Shown one piece after another: positions 1-14,215 of a stretch of DNA of 64,000 nt. The stretch covers positions 10,995,807-11,059,806 of the forward strand of contig NC_085052.1 of NCBI RefSeq assembly GCF_963662255.1, given 5' to 3'. How positions within the stretch are numbered: position 1 is the stretch's first letter; each line of letters starts with the position of its first letter. This DNA is from Cinclus cinclus. Taxonomy: Eukaryota > Chordata > Aves > Passeriformes > Cinclidae. Below the pieces are notes generated by a model. That model was not told the DNA's origin, searched no databases, and was given only the letters and a program-made list of their open reading frames with translations. Position numbers and translations under genes: made by a program.

Positions 1-3000
1 CTGTGATTTCCTCAAGATCATAAAAGTATTCTGGGAGAAAAAATCAGGATTTCCACTATTTGGGAGAGAGAACTTTCTACTGTCCCCTATTTCTAATATT
101 TTCATGTATTTCTGCCACAAAAACGGCACAGATTGTTTTTTCCTGCTGGAAAGAGAAGCCATGGAACAAAGAGAGAGAGTTTGAGCTTATCCTCATGTGG
201 AATTGAATTGTCTCCTTTGTATCAGAGTGAAGCCAGCTGGGTTTGAAACTTGTACTGCTGACGCCACTGTGTAGGCAATCATCACACAAAAGTATCATAA
301 TGAATGGATGGCTGGAGTTAAACCTTCTGGCAAGAGGCAGGATGGGTACTTACTTCTGCCTCCACAAAAGAAACAATTTGAAATGTGAGTTATAAACAGG
401 CTGCATGCCCTGTGCCTCCTGCGGCTTAATTGACACCTTACACCAACAAAGTATAGCTGCTACATCTTTCACTCCCAACAAATCAGGTACAGCTACAAAC
501 TCCTCTGAAAGCAAATAGATTTAGCTCATGTTTACTGTACTTATTAAAGCTTGCCAGGAACCAAAATTTCTGGTAATACCACATTTGTTTTCTTCTCATG
601 CTAAGTCAAAAATTTTGTTTTCTTTTCTTTTTAGAGAAATAGGAAAATCTGGTGCCTCCATGCCATTGGATTTGAAACACTTTGAAGATTACTTTGATAC
701 CGAGCAACATTTGCCTGCCCTGCTGCAGTGCCTGTGGGGATGGGCATCCAGATGCCCCATTTCTTACAGGATTTAGGCTGAACTAACCTAAGTTTTCCAG
801 GGTCTCTGTGGCATTTGATGTTGAGAAGGGAACCGTGTTCTCTATGAGAAAAAATGTTTGACAGTAAGAGCCAGCACAAAAAAGGCTATGAGTAGAAGAA
901 ATGCACTTCTCATAGGCTAGTGCACTGATCCACAGAGTTCCCAATTTAGACAAAGCTGAAATGAAGGAATAAGATACAGAATATTTTGCCTTTTGCCCAG
1001 GCAATCGTGTAAAATCAGAAATCTCATATTATCCACAAAGTAATTTTTTCATTTAGAAGATGTCAGCTGTAAGTCTCTTGCCCACTTGTACTTCCACTAT
1101 TTTTAGGGGAATAACTACAGCTACACACTTCCACTGAAACACCTTGATATTTCACCCTGATGCACAGTCCCAGCTGCTTGTGTCTCCCCAGGGTCCAGTG
1201 GGTCCCTCCAGTACAAGTGAGAATCACAGCTGTACCTTATTCTGTTACATACAACATCCTTGTTCTTTCCTAAGGCTTGTCCAGGCAATTTCCTTTGTTA
1301 GCTTGGTAGAAAAATAAAAATTATTCTCTCTAACAATATTGAAAGCAATGCAGACTGGCAGTAGGACCTCCTTTTCTTCAAAACCTTTGAGCATCCTAGG
1401 ATGCCAGTCAAACAGACTGTGCAACAGCTCAGTGGTCATTCATTCCCTTGCTTTCATCACTGTCAGCAAGTGATTCTTGATTTCCCATCTGATACAGGCA
1501 CACCAAAGGAAGAAGCTGCCTTTGGGAAAATTAAAAGAACAGCAGCAGCTCACAGTGATTATGTCAATTAGTGCTGTGTTGATTAAGCTGGAACAATAAA
1601 AAAGGATAAATGCTCTATTCTTTTCCTGTCTTTTCACCTGCACATTTTCTTTCAAAGCAGCAAGCAGCCCAATCTTTTTACTGAAGATCACTTCAACAAA
1701 ATATAGCTTTTGTTTCTCATAGGCCCCATTGCTGTTATTGCTAAATTATCTTGAAACTGTTTTACCAAGGCTATTGCTTTCAAAAAACCCCAAAAAAACA
1801 AAATCCCACAAACAAAACAAAGCTCATAGACATGAACCATCTGCAACCAAACTGCCTTGGGCTAGGAATTCTCAGAGCAAGCTGAGACATGCCACCAATT
1901 ATAGAGCACCTGATTCCCTCTGTCAATGCAAAACCTGCTAACACAGACATCCTCCTCAAATTCTGATCTGTATGTTTGCTTTAGAACTGGCTAGTGCTTC
2001 CCTTCCCAGTGTGATTAGATATTGCTGTGGAAACTTGCCATGTATTTTACCAGGATCTGTCTTAAGAAATCCCAGGTTTTCTACCTGTGACAGCTATTGG
2101 AATGTCTGTCAGCTGATTTTTCCAAGATCCTAAAATGCCCATATTTTTCTTGAAAAGCCAAAGCAAGGCATTTGTGAGCTTGACATTAAATCTCCATGTT
2201 GTTTACTTCATCCCTGTGCATCAATCTACATTATTAGCCCACTGCTGTGATTCACAGACCCTAGCTCCTATTGCCCTCAGCAGTTCTGAGTCTGCAGGGA
2301 AAACTGATGTCTTCTATCTCCAAGTGAATGAATAAAGGAGGCCTCTCACTTCTGGTGTTTGTCCAACCAAGAAATCTTAAAAAAAAAAAAAATGGAAATC
2401 AAAAGCACAGGTAAATAAAGCTGGCAGAGTGAGAGAAATAATGAAATTGCAAACTCCTTTCAAAAACAACCATTTTCCTTATAATCCCCACTCTCAGACT
2501 ATCAGCTATGATGCTGAATAAACTTTCCTGCATCAACCACCCTACACTTTTGTGGCACCTATGCAAAAATCAGAGCAACTTGAAGCACTTCCCCAAAGCC
2601 AAAAGAAACTATGAATACAGAAACCAGTGGGAGAAGCCTCATCTCAGCCATTAGAGTTCTAGCAGGTAATGATTCAGCAATTAAAAATGAGCTATCCTTA
2701 TACCATGCTTATCTCCCCACTGTCATGTTCAAGTTCTTGAAGGCCTAATGGACACGATTTTATTAGTGGAGATAAAATGTAATGGTACCAGAGAGTTTCA
2801 CTCTGCCCAGCACTATGATTGTATTTGGCTGTGCCTCTCATTAAGTGTGGATGAACAGCAATGGCTGAGACCATTTTCTCTACTGAAGTGCCACTGCTGA
2901 CATTTATGACTCAAATGAGTAGCACTAACTTTTGTTTCAGTGCTGTTAGGTAAATTTAGGCTTCCATGTTTTCAAGGCAGCATTTTTTTTTTTTTTTTTA

Positions 3001-3367
3001 ATCAGGAGGGATGACATTTCACTGTCGTGTCCTCCTTCCTCCTTCCATGTTGAGGAAGTAACAAGTGGAGCTGAACTGGCTTGAAGGTGGAAGTGCTCAT
3101 GAATGATAAACACTGAAAATATCTGTGACTGACTGTGTAGAGGGATCTGTTCCTTCCCCTGCAAGAACATCAGTTTGTCTGTGCTCTGCTATGACTTATA
3201 GTGGATAATTCTTATTCTATCAAACAAGCCATTTAAAATCTTGATGCTTGCCTTAGGATTTAGACTTAGGAAGGGCCTCTCTTCCTTGTGAGAGGTCAGA
3301 TTTCTGGTTGGATTGATGTTTCTAAGGCAGTCAAATAATTTCCATTAATAGTAGAGCTGAGTAACAT

Positions 3368-3430
3368 ATTATTATTATTATTATTAGTAGTAGTAATATT
3401 ATTACTATTATTATTAATTATAATTATTCA
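3368..3430. repeat. Imperfect ATT/TAG trinucleotide repeat
   Basis: A run of ATT units switches to three TAG-type units and back to ATT, ending in TTAATTATAATTATTCA. It is an old, interrupted microsatellite. Confidence 0.9.
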
Positions 3431-4009
3431 TATTACACCAGTGAGGCAATGCTCCTTGTTTTCAGAGGAGAGGAAGAAAGGATCAGGTTTTTTGGTCTTT
3501 TGGTAATACTCGCAGGTATTCCAGCTGTTGTCTTCTCCAGCAGCTCTCCCTGCCCTGTGCACAGGTTGATGTGCACACTGAAGTACTGAACAGTCAGCAG
3601 CATTTCCTTCTGTTGAGGAGGTAACTCCTGGCAGGAACCAGTTAATCCCCTGCTTCCTCTCCTGGAGGAGGAGTCAGTGGAGATTAAAACAATGACTTTA
3701 GGGCTTCACCTGAAAGTATTTGAAAGAATTGGAGCAAAATTACACATTTCAGTGGGGTCTCTTAAATTCCAGGCAAATCCACAAGGCATGTCTGTATTTA
3801 GTGGATTATGGAAACAGCAAAACTACACATCACAGGAGTGATGGCAGGAGCAACCTTGACCCTGTCAGTTCTCTTCTAACTCTGTGCTGCTCACCTGCAA
3901 GATGACCTTTCTTTACCTTTAGTAGGATATCTCAACTTAAATAACATATCTGTATCCATATTGCCAAGCCTCTTCTCCCATCCAGAAGATATTTTTTACA
4001 GAAACACCA

Positions 4010-4012
<3 letters not shown>

Positions 4013-4044
<32 letters not shown>
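4013..4044. repeat. TG dinucleotide microsatellite
   Basis: About 16 uninterrupted TG units, flanked by CAGTA and CATACATCC. Potentially length-polymorphic. Confidence 0.95.
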
Positions 4045-4045
<1 letters not shown>

Positions 4046-5040
4046 ATACATCCATATTTTAGCTTCACATTAAATAGATGTTTTTCTGGCTTTGGGTTTG
4101 GTTTCTTTCAGTAAATAAACAAACAGAATTTTCTTTCTGACTGTTCAATGTTAAAGTGGCTTTGGTTTTTGTTGTTGCTTTGGCTTTTTTAAAGCAAGAC
4201 TTGGCTCTGTGTTTATGAGTGAGAGAGAATGCATGTGTCTGGAGGGGTTTAAAAAGTTTAGGATTTATATACTTCAAGAAGTAGCAAGAAAAAAGACCAG
4301 AATTGGATTTAAGTAGAACCATTCTTGATTTGCATACTAAAAGGTATCTGACAAGTGTAGTGATGCAGCCAAATCTCACTAAAGGGTTACTCTCTTCTTT
4401 GCCCACTCAAAATGACAAAACTGTCACAAAGACAGATCTTCAGAGACATCACAGCCGAAGCTGTTACCAAAGGCACAAAAGTCTTTAGAAAGACAAGTAT
4501 TCTTTCTCCTGTCACTTTAACACTCAGAATACCAGCCCAGTCTCACAAACCATGTATAAGGTCAGTTCACAGGAGCTTCTTCCAGACAAGAGGCTTGAAA
4601 AGATATCTGCCTTGAATGTCACTGATCTCTTTTTGATTGTGTTGTGCTGAATCTCCGTGCAGATTCTTTGTCTGCAGAATGGGTCATGTTCTCCTTGGCA
4701 TGAATCCCCTGGCTGCAGGCTTACTCTCTCCTTTGAAAATCTGCAATATTTCAGTCCTGGAGTAGTTAGCATAAGGACAAAGGAAGCAAGAGAGTACACG
4801 TTCAACTTTGTTCACATTGAAAAAAATTGTGTATGACATTTGACCAGTAACAGTTGAGTTTGAATGAAAGATGCATGAATCAGGTGAAAATAAATCCAGT
4901 ATCTCTCCATAAGCCAGGTAAACTTATCTGTGCAGAGCAGCTGGGAGTTCCAGGAACAAGAAAGAGTCTCGTTCTATCTTGAAAGCTCTGTAGTGTTAGT
5001 CACAGTCTGGAATATGTATATGAATATATGTAGAAGCTTA

Positions 5041-5292
5041 CATGTATATAGGATAGAATAGGATATTTCAGTGAGAAGGGACTTGCAATCATCATCTAAT
5101 TCATCTGCCTGACCTCTTCAGAGCCGTCCCTGAAGTTTGTCTCCTAAACACTGACAGACTTGAGTCATGAGTCCCCAGAGGAGCTCAGCACCTCCCTCAC
5201 CACTTCCCATCCTCAGGAAAGTGCAGAGAGCAGCGAGGTCACCCCTCAGCCTTCTCTTCTCCAAACTGCACTAACCCAGCCTCAGCACTTAT
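5041..5292 (-). mobile_element. CR1-type LINE 3' fragment
   Basis: The plus strand reads like the reverse complement of a CR1 3' end. It begins with a decayed ATAGAAT-type terminal repeat (GGATAGAATAGGATA), then GAGAAGGGACTTGCAATCATCATCTAATTCA with CTGCCTGACC, and ends with GAGGTCACCCCTCAGCC, TTCTCTTCTCCAAACTG and an AACCCAGCCTCAG tail. These are hallmarks of avian CR1 3' regions. Divergence is substantial, so the copy is old. No reverse-transcriptase coding sequence is included. Confidence 0.8.
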
Positions 5293-7123
5293 TATGCAAC
5301 CAATATAATGGGGGCTGAGGGAGAAAAGAAAGATTCAGCAATACGATTAACTTCTGAAAATTCTACTTAATACCCAGGTAATGTTGAACATTTTCACCCT
5401 ACACTCCTTGTGGAGGTAATGGAGAGATACAGGTACCTCCAGGGGCTAATTTAGTCCACTGCTCTCTTATAAAGTAATTAGGCTTCATCAGGTAAGGAGA
5501 AATCTGGGCTTTCAACTGGCCAATAATCTTTAAATGAGCACCTGTGCTCCCTCTGCAGCTTGAGTTCTACAGAAAGTTTCTTCAACCAAAATGTCTGCAT
5601 CCTGTGTTGCACAACTTCCTGGGAGAATACTCCTGCCACTGTTCCTGGCAGAAGAAATCAGTCAAAAATAGCCTTTAGACTGTTAACTTGCTTCAGGCTT
5701 TTTAAATGTTTTCTGGGAAATAAAAAACATGCCTGTTCCTACATTCAGTATTCTGGTGAGCTTTGAAATATACTTAGATTTTATTTTTAAATTTATTTAA
5801 TCCACAAGGACTCAGCAAACACAGTGGGCTGCTCTGACTAGAAAGATTTTGTTTTGCATTCCTGACTTAAAACTAAAATAAATGTCACTTTATATTAACC
5901 TCAGATTCTTGTTTAAATAGATTCCATTCCAATCCATGAACAAAGCAAAATATAAATGTTTAAAGAAAAACAACCAAATGAAACACCTTATTTCTGCATC
6001 GTTTAAATACCACATTTTATTTTGCCTCCCAAATATTTTCCTTCTTATTTCTTTTAGAATAGTTGAAATTCAAAATATAATTTAAGATTTGTAATTTAAA
6101 ATTCTTTATTCAGTTAAAAAGATTGCTTTGTCACAATGTATTATCACCATAATCTGGATTGTGCTAGATTTTACATAATAGATTTTAGAATAGGAAATCA
6201 TAAATGGACATGATTTGTCTTCCTGTGGAGTTCAAATGTTAATTTATGTCCAAGCAGGACAATTTAGGAATAGATATTCCTTCTTTCAAGAGCTGTACTA
6301 CAGGTATATTAATAAAAGAAACTCACTTCTTTTTTTAGTTGATTCAGAGAAAATTCACTTCTGCGATAAAAACAAACACCTAGGACACTTGGGAGGCTTG
6401 GGGGCTTTCTGAAGGCACATTCACAACCTGAATAAGTCACATCATAATTTCAGCTCTCAGTTGCCATATACATAGAGTGATGAAATAACCACACCTACTT
6501 CAAAGAGGAGAACACAAGTGCACTGTACTTTATAAAGTCAGAGGAAGAAAAGAGCATACAGGCAAGGCACTGGGTATCAAAACCAGGTTACAAAGTCTTT
6601 TCCTGGTTAAGGTCTGATCAGAAATGGAGGATGGGGGAAGCTGTCCTACGAAGTGACACGTTCAATGTCAAACCAAGTTTTTTCCTAGTCCAGACACTTC
6701 AAACAACTCATCTGTCCAAGGTGGACAGCTTGGTGGCAGGCTCTAAAATGTCCCTGCTCTTTCTCATGTCTATAAACAAGTTAGCTCAGAAGAGACATCC
6801 CAGCTTGTGCATGCGAGCCCTAGGTTGAGCCAGCCAGTGCTGTACATACCTTGCCAGTTCAAGTGGGACAAGACAGCATTTCCACTGGAGAGAACATTTC
6901 TACCTTTTTTCCAGCTCTGGCTTCTCACTCCTGCTCCATGCATGATCCTTTCTTTTACAACACTACAAGCATCTCTGTGACTTTGCTGTGAGCTTATCAG
7001 GTGAAAAACAATTTTTGAAAGAGCTAATTTCCTTGTCCCAATCTTGGTTTTCTTCCAATTTCTTAAGCTGAATTCATTCACAAGGGGTTAGAGTTTATGT
7101 AGTCCTACAGGAGGAATTTGGTG
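5293..7123. other. Non-coding DNA, no gene recognised
   Basis: Unique sequence, notably A/T-rich at about 5770-6200 (many ATTTTA and AATTTAAA words). No splice-bounded exon with a recognisable product. Confidence 0.7.
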
Positions 7124-7242
7124 AAGAAAGAAAGAAAAGAAAGAAAAGAAAGAAAAGAAAGAAAGAAAGAAAAGAAAGAAAAGAAAGAAAGAAAGAAAAG
7201 AAAGAAAAGAAAGAAAGAAAGAAAAGAAAGAAAAGAAAAGAA

Positions 7243-7302
<60 letters not shown>

Positions 7303-7303
7303 A
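7124..7303. repeat. Polypurine GAAA/GAAAA microsatellite
   Basis: A 180-base pure purine tract on the plus strand. The left two thirds mix GAAA and GAAAA units in a semi-regular pattern, and the right third is a near-perfect GAAA run. All three minus-strand frames are open over it (Phe/Leu/Ser repeats), an artefact of composition. Confidence 0.97.
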
Positions 7304-10300
7304 GCAAGCACCATTTAAGAAAGTTAAATTCCTTCTCGATATTCCTCTTTCAGATTTGTAATTCAACCCTCTCTGTTTGATGTGATGAATCTGAACTTCA
7401 ATATCCCTACCCTTCTATCAACGCCCTTTCTTCTCCTTGAACATTTGCAAGTGTTGTGAAAGCCATTTTCCATGCCCATTGACAGGCAGTGTGAATAGAT
7501 AGAACATAGTTTATGTGCACACAGAGAGACATAAAGGCTGTGGGTGGAACAACATGGAAGATGTTCTCTTCGCCTCCCAGCGTGGATCAAGCAATGGTTA
7601 TTTTCACCAGATGCACTTTGCAAAGCAATGCAAGGTGCAGTTCAGCCTTATGAAGTGCTACCAGAAGCTTTGGCAGACAATGTGAATGACACATGATGAC
7701 TTATGTATAGCCATCAAATTAAACAATGTTGATGGGAAGGAGGGCTACCATCCTCAAGCTTCCATAATGATATTAATTAAATTCCTTAGCCTACTTGGGC
7801 CTACTTGGAGATTCAAATGGGTCAGAATTGTAAGTTTTGTTTAATCTGAAAATTTAATCAAGAAGATATGGATACTAACAGGCAGAATTTCCTTCTGAGC
7901 ATTTCATACATTGTTAGTGCAAGCAGGATCTGGAAAAGCAAGGAGAATAAAAAAGCCTCACTGCTTCCTAGGGAACAATTGTGTTCTTTGAGTTTTCTTT
8001 TATATTGTGACTTTCTTCCTTCTTTTTTTCTTGAACATCTAAAGATATTTCACACATCTGTTTTGCCCATTTGCATTCCAGAGGGGCATGGAAGTCAATG
8101 TAAAGCAAAATCTTGCCTTTGGTTTTGGGAGAGATGATCAGTGAGTGATAAACTCAGGCATGTAAAAGCACCCATCGAATTATGTATTTATGATTTTAAC
8201 ACATGCATGCCATTAACCCATGGATTAGTATTCCTTCAAGAATATAAGATTTTATATGCATCCTCTTTTCATCTTATTTCCAATCAAAGAAAAGTCACTT
8301 TTACTTTCATAGGCACATTTCTACCTAATTAGTAAATGAACTGATTTATGCATTTATCATCTAATAATCTGAAACCTGAGATTTGATTCACTAGAACTCT
8401 AGGTGCAGACAATGACCTATCTGCAATACACAATTCAAAGTAAAATCCCCTACTCTCAAAATTTAAAATTTCATAATTTAAAAGTCTCTTCCCAGCAAGA
8501 AATCTGTTGTCCACAGTCTGTAAGAACATTTCTGTGAAAATTGATGTATCTGTTCCACTCTCTGAGAAGTGTCCATCTGGCCTATCAACACACATCCTTT
8601 CCATGTTAGGTTGGAAAGTGTTCTGGATGGAACAGGGACACTGAATAATCCTGACAGTGGAAGAAGGCCAGGTTCTTTGATGGAATAAGATACCATGGGA
8701 AGCAGCTAGTACTTTTCCTTGTCTTCCTATAGAAGTATTGATTAATACTGAAAGCTTGTTGTACATTTCTCTGATGCAATAAGAATTGTTGCTCCTCTCT
8801 TTCTGTTGAAGCTTTTACCGTTAAAAGAAGTGATAAAGAAAAGGTGGGGAAAGCAAGTATCCTTGTCCCTGCTTTGCAGAGAACTGAAAGAGAATAAACA
8901 CACCTCATCTCCAGCACCTGAAGTCATTCTTGCAGTCAATACATAGTTAGGTTGCAGTCCTGAAACGTATTAAGAGAATTTGCTAAGGTCATACAGCAAG
9001 GATCCCACCTCCCACATCCTCTCATAGTTTTTCAGTGAGAGAACTCTTTTCCTTTCCCTTGCTAATATTGTGTACCAGGCTAAGCCATAAGAGGAGTCAC
9101 TATGTCCTCTAGGCATCACCTACACCCGTGAGTGTTAGCTGCCATGGATCTATCAGCAGCACAGAAAGAACACTTAGCAATTTTATCTACTTCTTTGTTG
9201 GTGGTGTGTCAGGACAGTGGTACAAATTCATTGCTGCTTGTCAGCTGTCTGGCATCTGCTGACTCTCTACAGGAAAAGTGAGTGTTGTATCTGTCAGCAA
9301 ATACGACAAAAGACATGAATACTTCTATGGGACCCACAGCGACCTTTTCATTTGCCTTGAACTGTTGTCTTCCTCTGATCAAGAAACTAATTAGATTGCT
9401 GAAACTTGCTGTACATCTCTATCACTGTACCAGGGAAATCCATTCCTCCTTTTGACAATCCCTCTGCAGGATACCTCCATTCTCCCCAGAAGCCTGTGGC
9501 TACAGATGGTTACACTTTCTTTACAGCTTTTTACTGTGAAGGTGACAGCAGACTGACCAACCTTGGTTGTAAGCAATCACAAAGCCAAGTTGAATTACCT
9601 TGGAAGATCAAAATATTGAGTTTCCACAGTGCATTGGTGGAGTTCTATAGTGTGTCCCAAGCTCACAGCTCTTGAAAGTAGGCTGAAGGAGTGAAAAGCA
9701 GCCCCAGCTTTGCAGGCATCAAGAAGAGAGTGATTTCTGATTCTACACAGGGCATGCATACACCTCAATTTTCATAGGATGGGGAGGGCACATCTAGAAA
9801 CAAGCTGGTAAAATGGATTTTCAGTGACAGAGCAACCATCAGTGGTGCTGAGAATGAGGTTGTTGACTGCAGTGTCACACAGATGAGCAGTAGAACTGTA
9901 GTCCATGATCTCCATGGATTGTTTACTATTTAATGTCATGATTTGCTGAAGACCATTGGGAATTTAAGGAGTTTCCAGGAGACATTCACAGAAGCTTCAG
10001 GTGGATTAATCTCATTTACACTGGAAAAGAGATGTAGATTCAAACTCCATCTGTTCACCACAGTATTTACCTTGGAGGAGATTTTGCTTCTGGAATATGC
10101 TGCTTCTGGGAATAGGCAGACTTCTCACAGGTAATGCCAGATTAATATGACTCCAAATCAAGAGTAAGTTCTTTCTGGGATTGATTGCTGAAGATTTCAC
10201 AATGGAGGGAACCACTAAAATCATCAGTCTGCACAGACCCCAGCACTTCATGCTGTTACTCCCCCAGTAGCTGTGGCCAGCAGGCTACTACTTCCAGGGC

Positions 10301-13300
10301 AGATAAAGCATGAGTCTACTCCCTTCTTCCAGACCAAATTGCATTGCTCCATCTAGAGCAAGATGAGAAAAGAATCAAAAACATCAGTTTTACTCTCTGT
10401 GGAGAGAGGAGGGCTGCTCCCAACTCACAGGGGACTCAGGAGGGCTGTGTGTAGGTAGCTTATTTGTGTGTACAGCAGGGCTGCTCTCTGGAGAAAAGCA
10501 CAATTTCCTGTGCTCTAAGTGGCACCAACATGTATCCCAGTGCACATTCAGCTGGGTCATAAAACTTCCCTTTGCTTACATCTATGAAAGCACTAAGTGC
10601 ATTAAATTAAAATACTGTTAAAGCAGTTTATGGGAACTCCTTATAAATAATCATCAAGATCTAACTCCTGGGAAAACACTGTATTTCATGCTGTTTGGTT
10701 CCTTGCTGTCTAGAAAGAAGGCAAGTTTCATAAATATGCACCTTCTCTATTAACAGTTACAATTCTTGCCTTTCTTTGAGAAACTTTTCTTCCTTTTTGT
10801 TGACTGCCCACTTCCAAAAGAAAAACACACAACGGTGTAAGTCACACACACAGTCCTGAACCCTGCTGGTATCCCAGGCAGGGAGTAATTCAGAGACCCA
10901 CGTCTACAAGCAGCTTAGATACTTCAATTCTGAATTCTTAAATGGAACCCTGAGCCTGAATGCCCCTTGGCTGGCAATACCAGTTCCCAGTGATGCTATG
11001 GGTGATCCTCCAGGTGTTTCCTTGGTCCCTGTGACCTCTTATGGCCAGGGTTTGTGTCCCCAAACGTGACACTACGGTGGTGTCTGCTGTGAGCTCACTG
11101 TGTGTTTGCCAGCCCTCCTCCCCTTGCTGGCACCCACGTGTCAGAGAAATGGACAGACAGACAGACAGAGAGAAAGGCTGATGAATAGATACTCTCTCTT
11201 GTGCTTCAAAAACCTTCACCTTCTCAGATGAGAAATTATTTCTCTCTGTCTAAAAGGAGGAATGGGGAGAAAGGCTTTAAAAAGGAGATCCCTGTTTCCT
11301 GAATGCTTTCGTCTAATCCTTCAGTGTTTTATCACTTATCCCTAGATTTAAAGGACTAAAAATTATAATTCCATGGGAAATTACATCTAAATTACATACC
11401 AGTGGAAATCAATGTGCAACCAGCCTTAACTACAATGCTTCCTACATGCTCCAATATTATTTATAATGTATATAGATACTTGACTTAGTCTTTATCCTCT
11501 TTTAATAGAGACTTCTCATTAAAATGTTGTGGATTTGGCATGGTTCAAATTTCTGTGCTTTTCTTAATTCCTTCCCCTCCCCCCCCCCCCCCCCCCCAAT
11601 CTGTAAATTGTGTTCTAGTTTATGGAGGAAAAAAATTCTGAAGCTGGGATACCCTTTATATGACTAAATTTAAATATTACTCTAAATTTCTCCATTTACT
11701 TCTGCACTTCCCTTTACTTGGTAGATGTGAGGGAGGGAAGTGAAAGGGGAGGAGAGGTAAAAATACTTCAAAATATCCTCAAGAAAGCACAATGCTTATT
11801 TTCTGAAGCTTAAATACCTCAAAAATATTTTAATATAATTTTTAATGCACAGATACTTTTTACATGATCATCTATCAAACAAGTTAGATGAAATCAATTT
11901 AGAAGGTATTGACTATTTTCCAGGACAGCTCTGGTTCAGAAGTCCTATGCCATGAATTTTAAGGCATATGGGATGTTTCATGCCATTATATACCACAGAG
12001 AAGTCACATTTTGTTTGCATTTGCATTCTGTATTTACAAAACCTTTGCCACAATGACATTCTTAATCTGGATCTGCCCAATGGCCCAGTCCTCTCTCACC
12101 AACCATGACCAGAACCAGCTGCTCCTAATAGCAGAAGCAAAAATTCAGCTTCTGCAATAACATACCCAGGATAAATGTTCCTGCGAAGCCACCATTAGTT
12201 AGTTAATCTACTATAACAATTTTAAAAAGCACATAATGAACAATGGGCCAAATGACTTTAAGAATGCTGCATCAGTAAAAGGTCTCAAAAGGTCTCATAG
12301 TTGGCTGCAGCTGAGCAATGCAGGTGGTCAGCTAAAGCACCACAAATGGATGAATTCACAGTACAAGACAACACTGCAGTTAATTTAGCTTCCTTTAAAT
12401 TCTTGCTGGATCACTTTGACAAGATGTGTCAGACCAGAAAATGACCATGACATCATTGCCCAGAGAAGCAGGCATGTCTATTTGGCTATGATCATATTCT
12501 AACAATCTCCCAATAGTCATAAAGCTGAGCATAGGGGTCTCTGATAGATGGGTTTAATGGACTGACACTGATCAAAGCAAAAATGTGAGTTAGGTACTGT
12601 GAGCAAGGGCCTAACTGAGATTCATTAGAGGATGCAACAGTCTCCTGAGCTGGACGCTTCATCAAACAAGTCACTTAAAACCACACTGGAGAGAAGCACT
12701 GAGCTGTTCAAATGCTCTGCTGGGGAGTGAATAGACACACAGGAATGGAAGAAGACAACCAGGCATTCAGCACTTCATATGCAGGCAGCAGGAATTTAGG
12801 ATGGGAATCTATGCTGGATCTAGGGATTTAAGTACAGATATCCACATCTGGATTCCTGCGGGCTAAATGAGCAGCTCTGCCATCTCCAAACAAGTTCTTT
12901 AATGACTATCCCAGAAGGTCAGACATCAGCTCTCACCTAATCTGGAAATCTTCATAATCTTCAACTGAATTCTAGCTCTTTCCCAAGAGGAGCTGTCACT
13001 CTGTGGACATCATTGAACAGCCAGCAGAACAAACACCATATACCCCCAGAAATATGAGCTGCCATAGGCACACAGTTTACAAGGAGAGTGCTGGGTCAGT
13101 TTGGTGTTCTGGATGAATGCATGCAGAGCCCTTTGAGCTGTCCTGGGCTATCCAGTGCAGGCACACAGGTCTGGCAGATACAGCACGGGACTCACAGATG
13201 AGCAGTGACATTCTAGAACAGTAGCTGGTGACCAGACATGATACCACAGGATACCTTAAGGAGCACCTTATTCCTATGTTTAGACAATCATAGTTTCAAT

Positions 13301-14215
13301 TCTCAATCAGGGAAACTGCTGTCTTTTATTAGTGCTTAATTCCTCTGCTGATAAGGAACCATTCTTTTAATTCAGGTAAGGGAAATAAGCTATTCAGATT
13401 CCAGAGCTGCATTTGATATGCTGCAGCATGGGAATATAGCAGTTACAATGCAGAAAATCATTATTAGTAGAATAACTACAAGGCAAGTCATGATTAGAGA
13501 AAAGATTACAATGGCATGTGTTAAAATAAGAAATATTTAGCTGAAAGGAAGTTATTTTTGGAATTCCCTAGACCTGGTATCAGATTGATATTTCTTCAGA
13601 AATGTAACATAGAGTGGCTGTGCTTATGAAATTTGCTACGACACAGATTTAGAGGACCTGGAAAAAATTAAAGAAAATCTGAATATTACTAGTATGAATG
13701 AGATGACTTTAAGTCTGTATTAATTGAAATCAGATTATTGAATTTTAAATACTTGTTCCCAGGAAGTATAGTTGATATCCTTATGGAAAATAAGTAATAT
13801 TTATTATTAAATCTGTTTTTAGGAAATGGCAGAGGAAAAGTAATATTTAGTAATTTTGTAAGTCAACAATAGGATAACTAAGAGCCATTTGGGTGATGTG
13901 ACCAAGAAAAACACAAATATTTATTTATATATATACAGATTCCTCCAGAAGAAAATACTTAATGTCTCTGGGAGAATACATTAGAAGAAAAGAACAGACT
14001 TTTGCCAGCTGGTTCCTAGAAACATCATTTACACTGGACCACAAATGTAGAAGGGGGTTGGAACTGAGCAGAGAAATTCAGAAGTAGTTGTGAAAGAGTG
14101 GGTTGTAAAGACAGTAGAGACACTAAGTTAATTTTGTTTCACCTGGTGGAACAAAGCCCAAGAGGAGGTAGAATAATTTTGCTGAATTAAATATCTGGGA
14201 ACAGTTATAGACTCA
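7304..14215. other. Non-coding DNA, no gene recognised
   Basis: Unique sequence. The longest frame (8329-8766, minus, 145 codons) has no recognisable motif. A somewhat GC-richer patch at 10950-11220 contains a short GACA repeat (about 11151-11171), and the poly-C tract lies at 11579. Confidence 0.65.
11579..11597. repeat. Poly-C tract
   Basis: A run of 19 C on the plus strand, preceded by CCTTCCCCT. The complementary strand is a G run able to form quadruplex structures. Length is prone to assembly error. Confidence 0.95.

Larger units (their letters stand above)
1..5040. other. Non-coding DNA, no gene recognised
   Basis: AT-rich unique sequence. Open frames are short (under 85 codons), overlap on both strands and show no family motif. 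Small landmarks are a run of 14 A near 2378, a T run near 2982, the ATT repeat near 3368 and the TG repeat near 4013. Confidence 0.7.

Noticed and set aside
7088..7366. Long open frames of Phe/Leu/Ser or Lys/Glu/Arg over the GAAA tract
   Set aside because: They exist in several frames because the repeat has no stop codons. No gene structure surrounds them.
8329..8766. 145-codon minus-strand open frame, the longest in the window
   Set aside because: No family motif, plain flanks and competing frames on the same strand. The length is within chance for 64 kb of AT-rich DNA.
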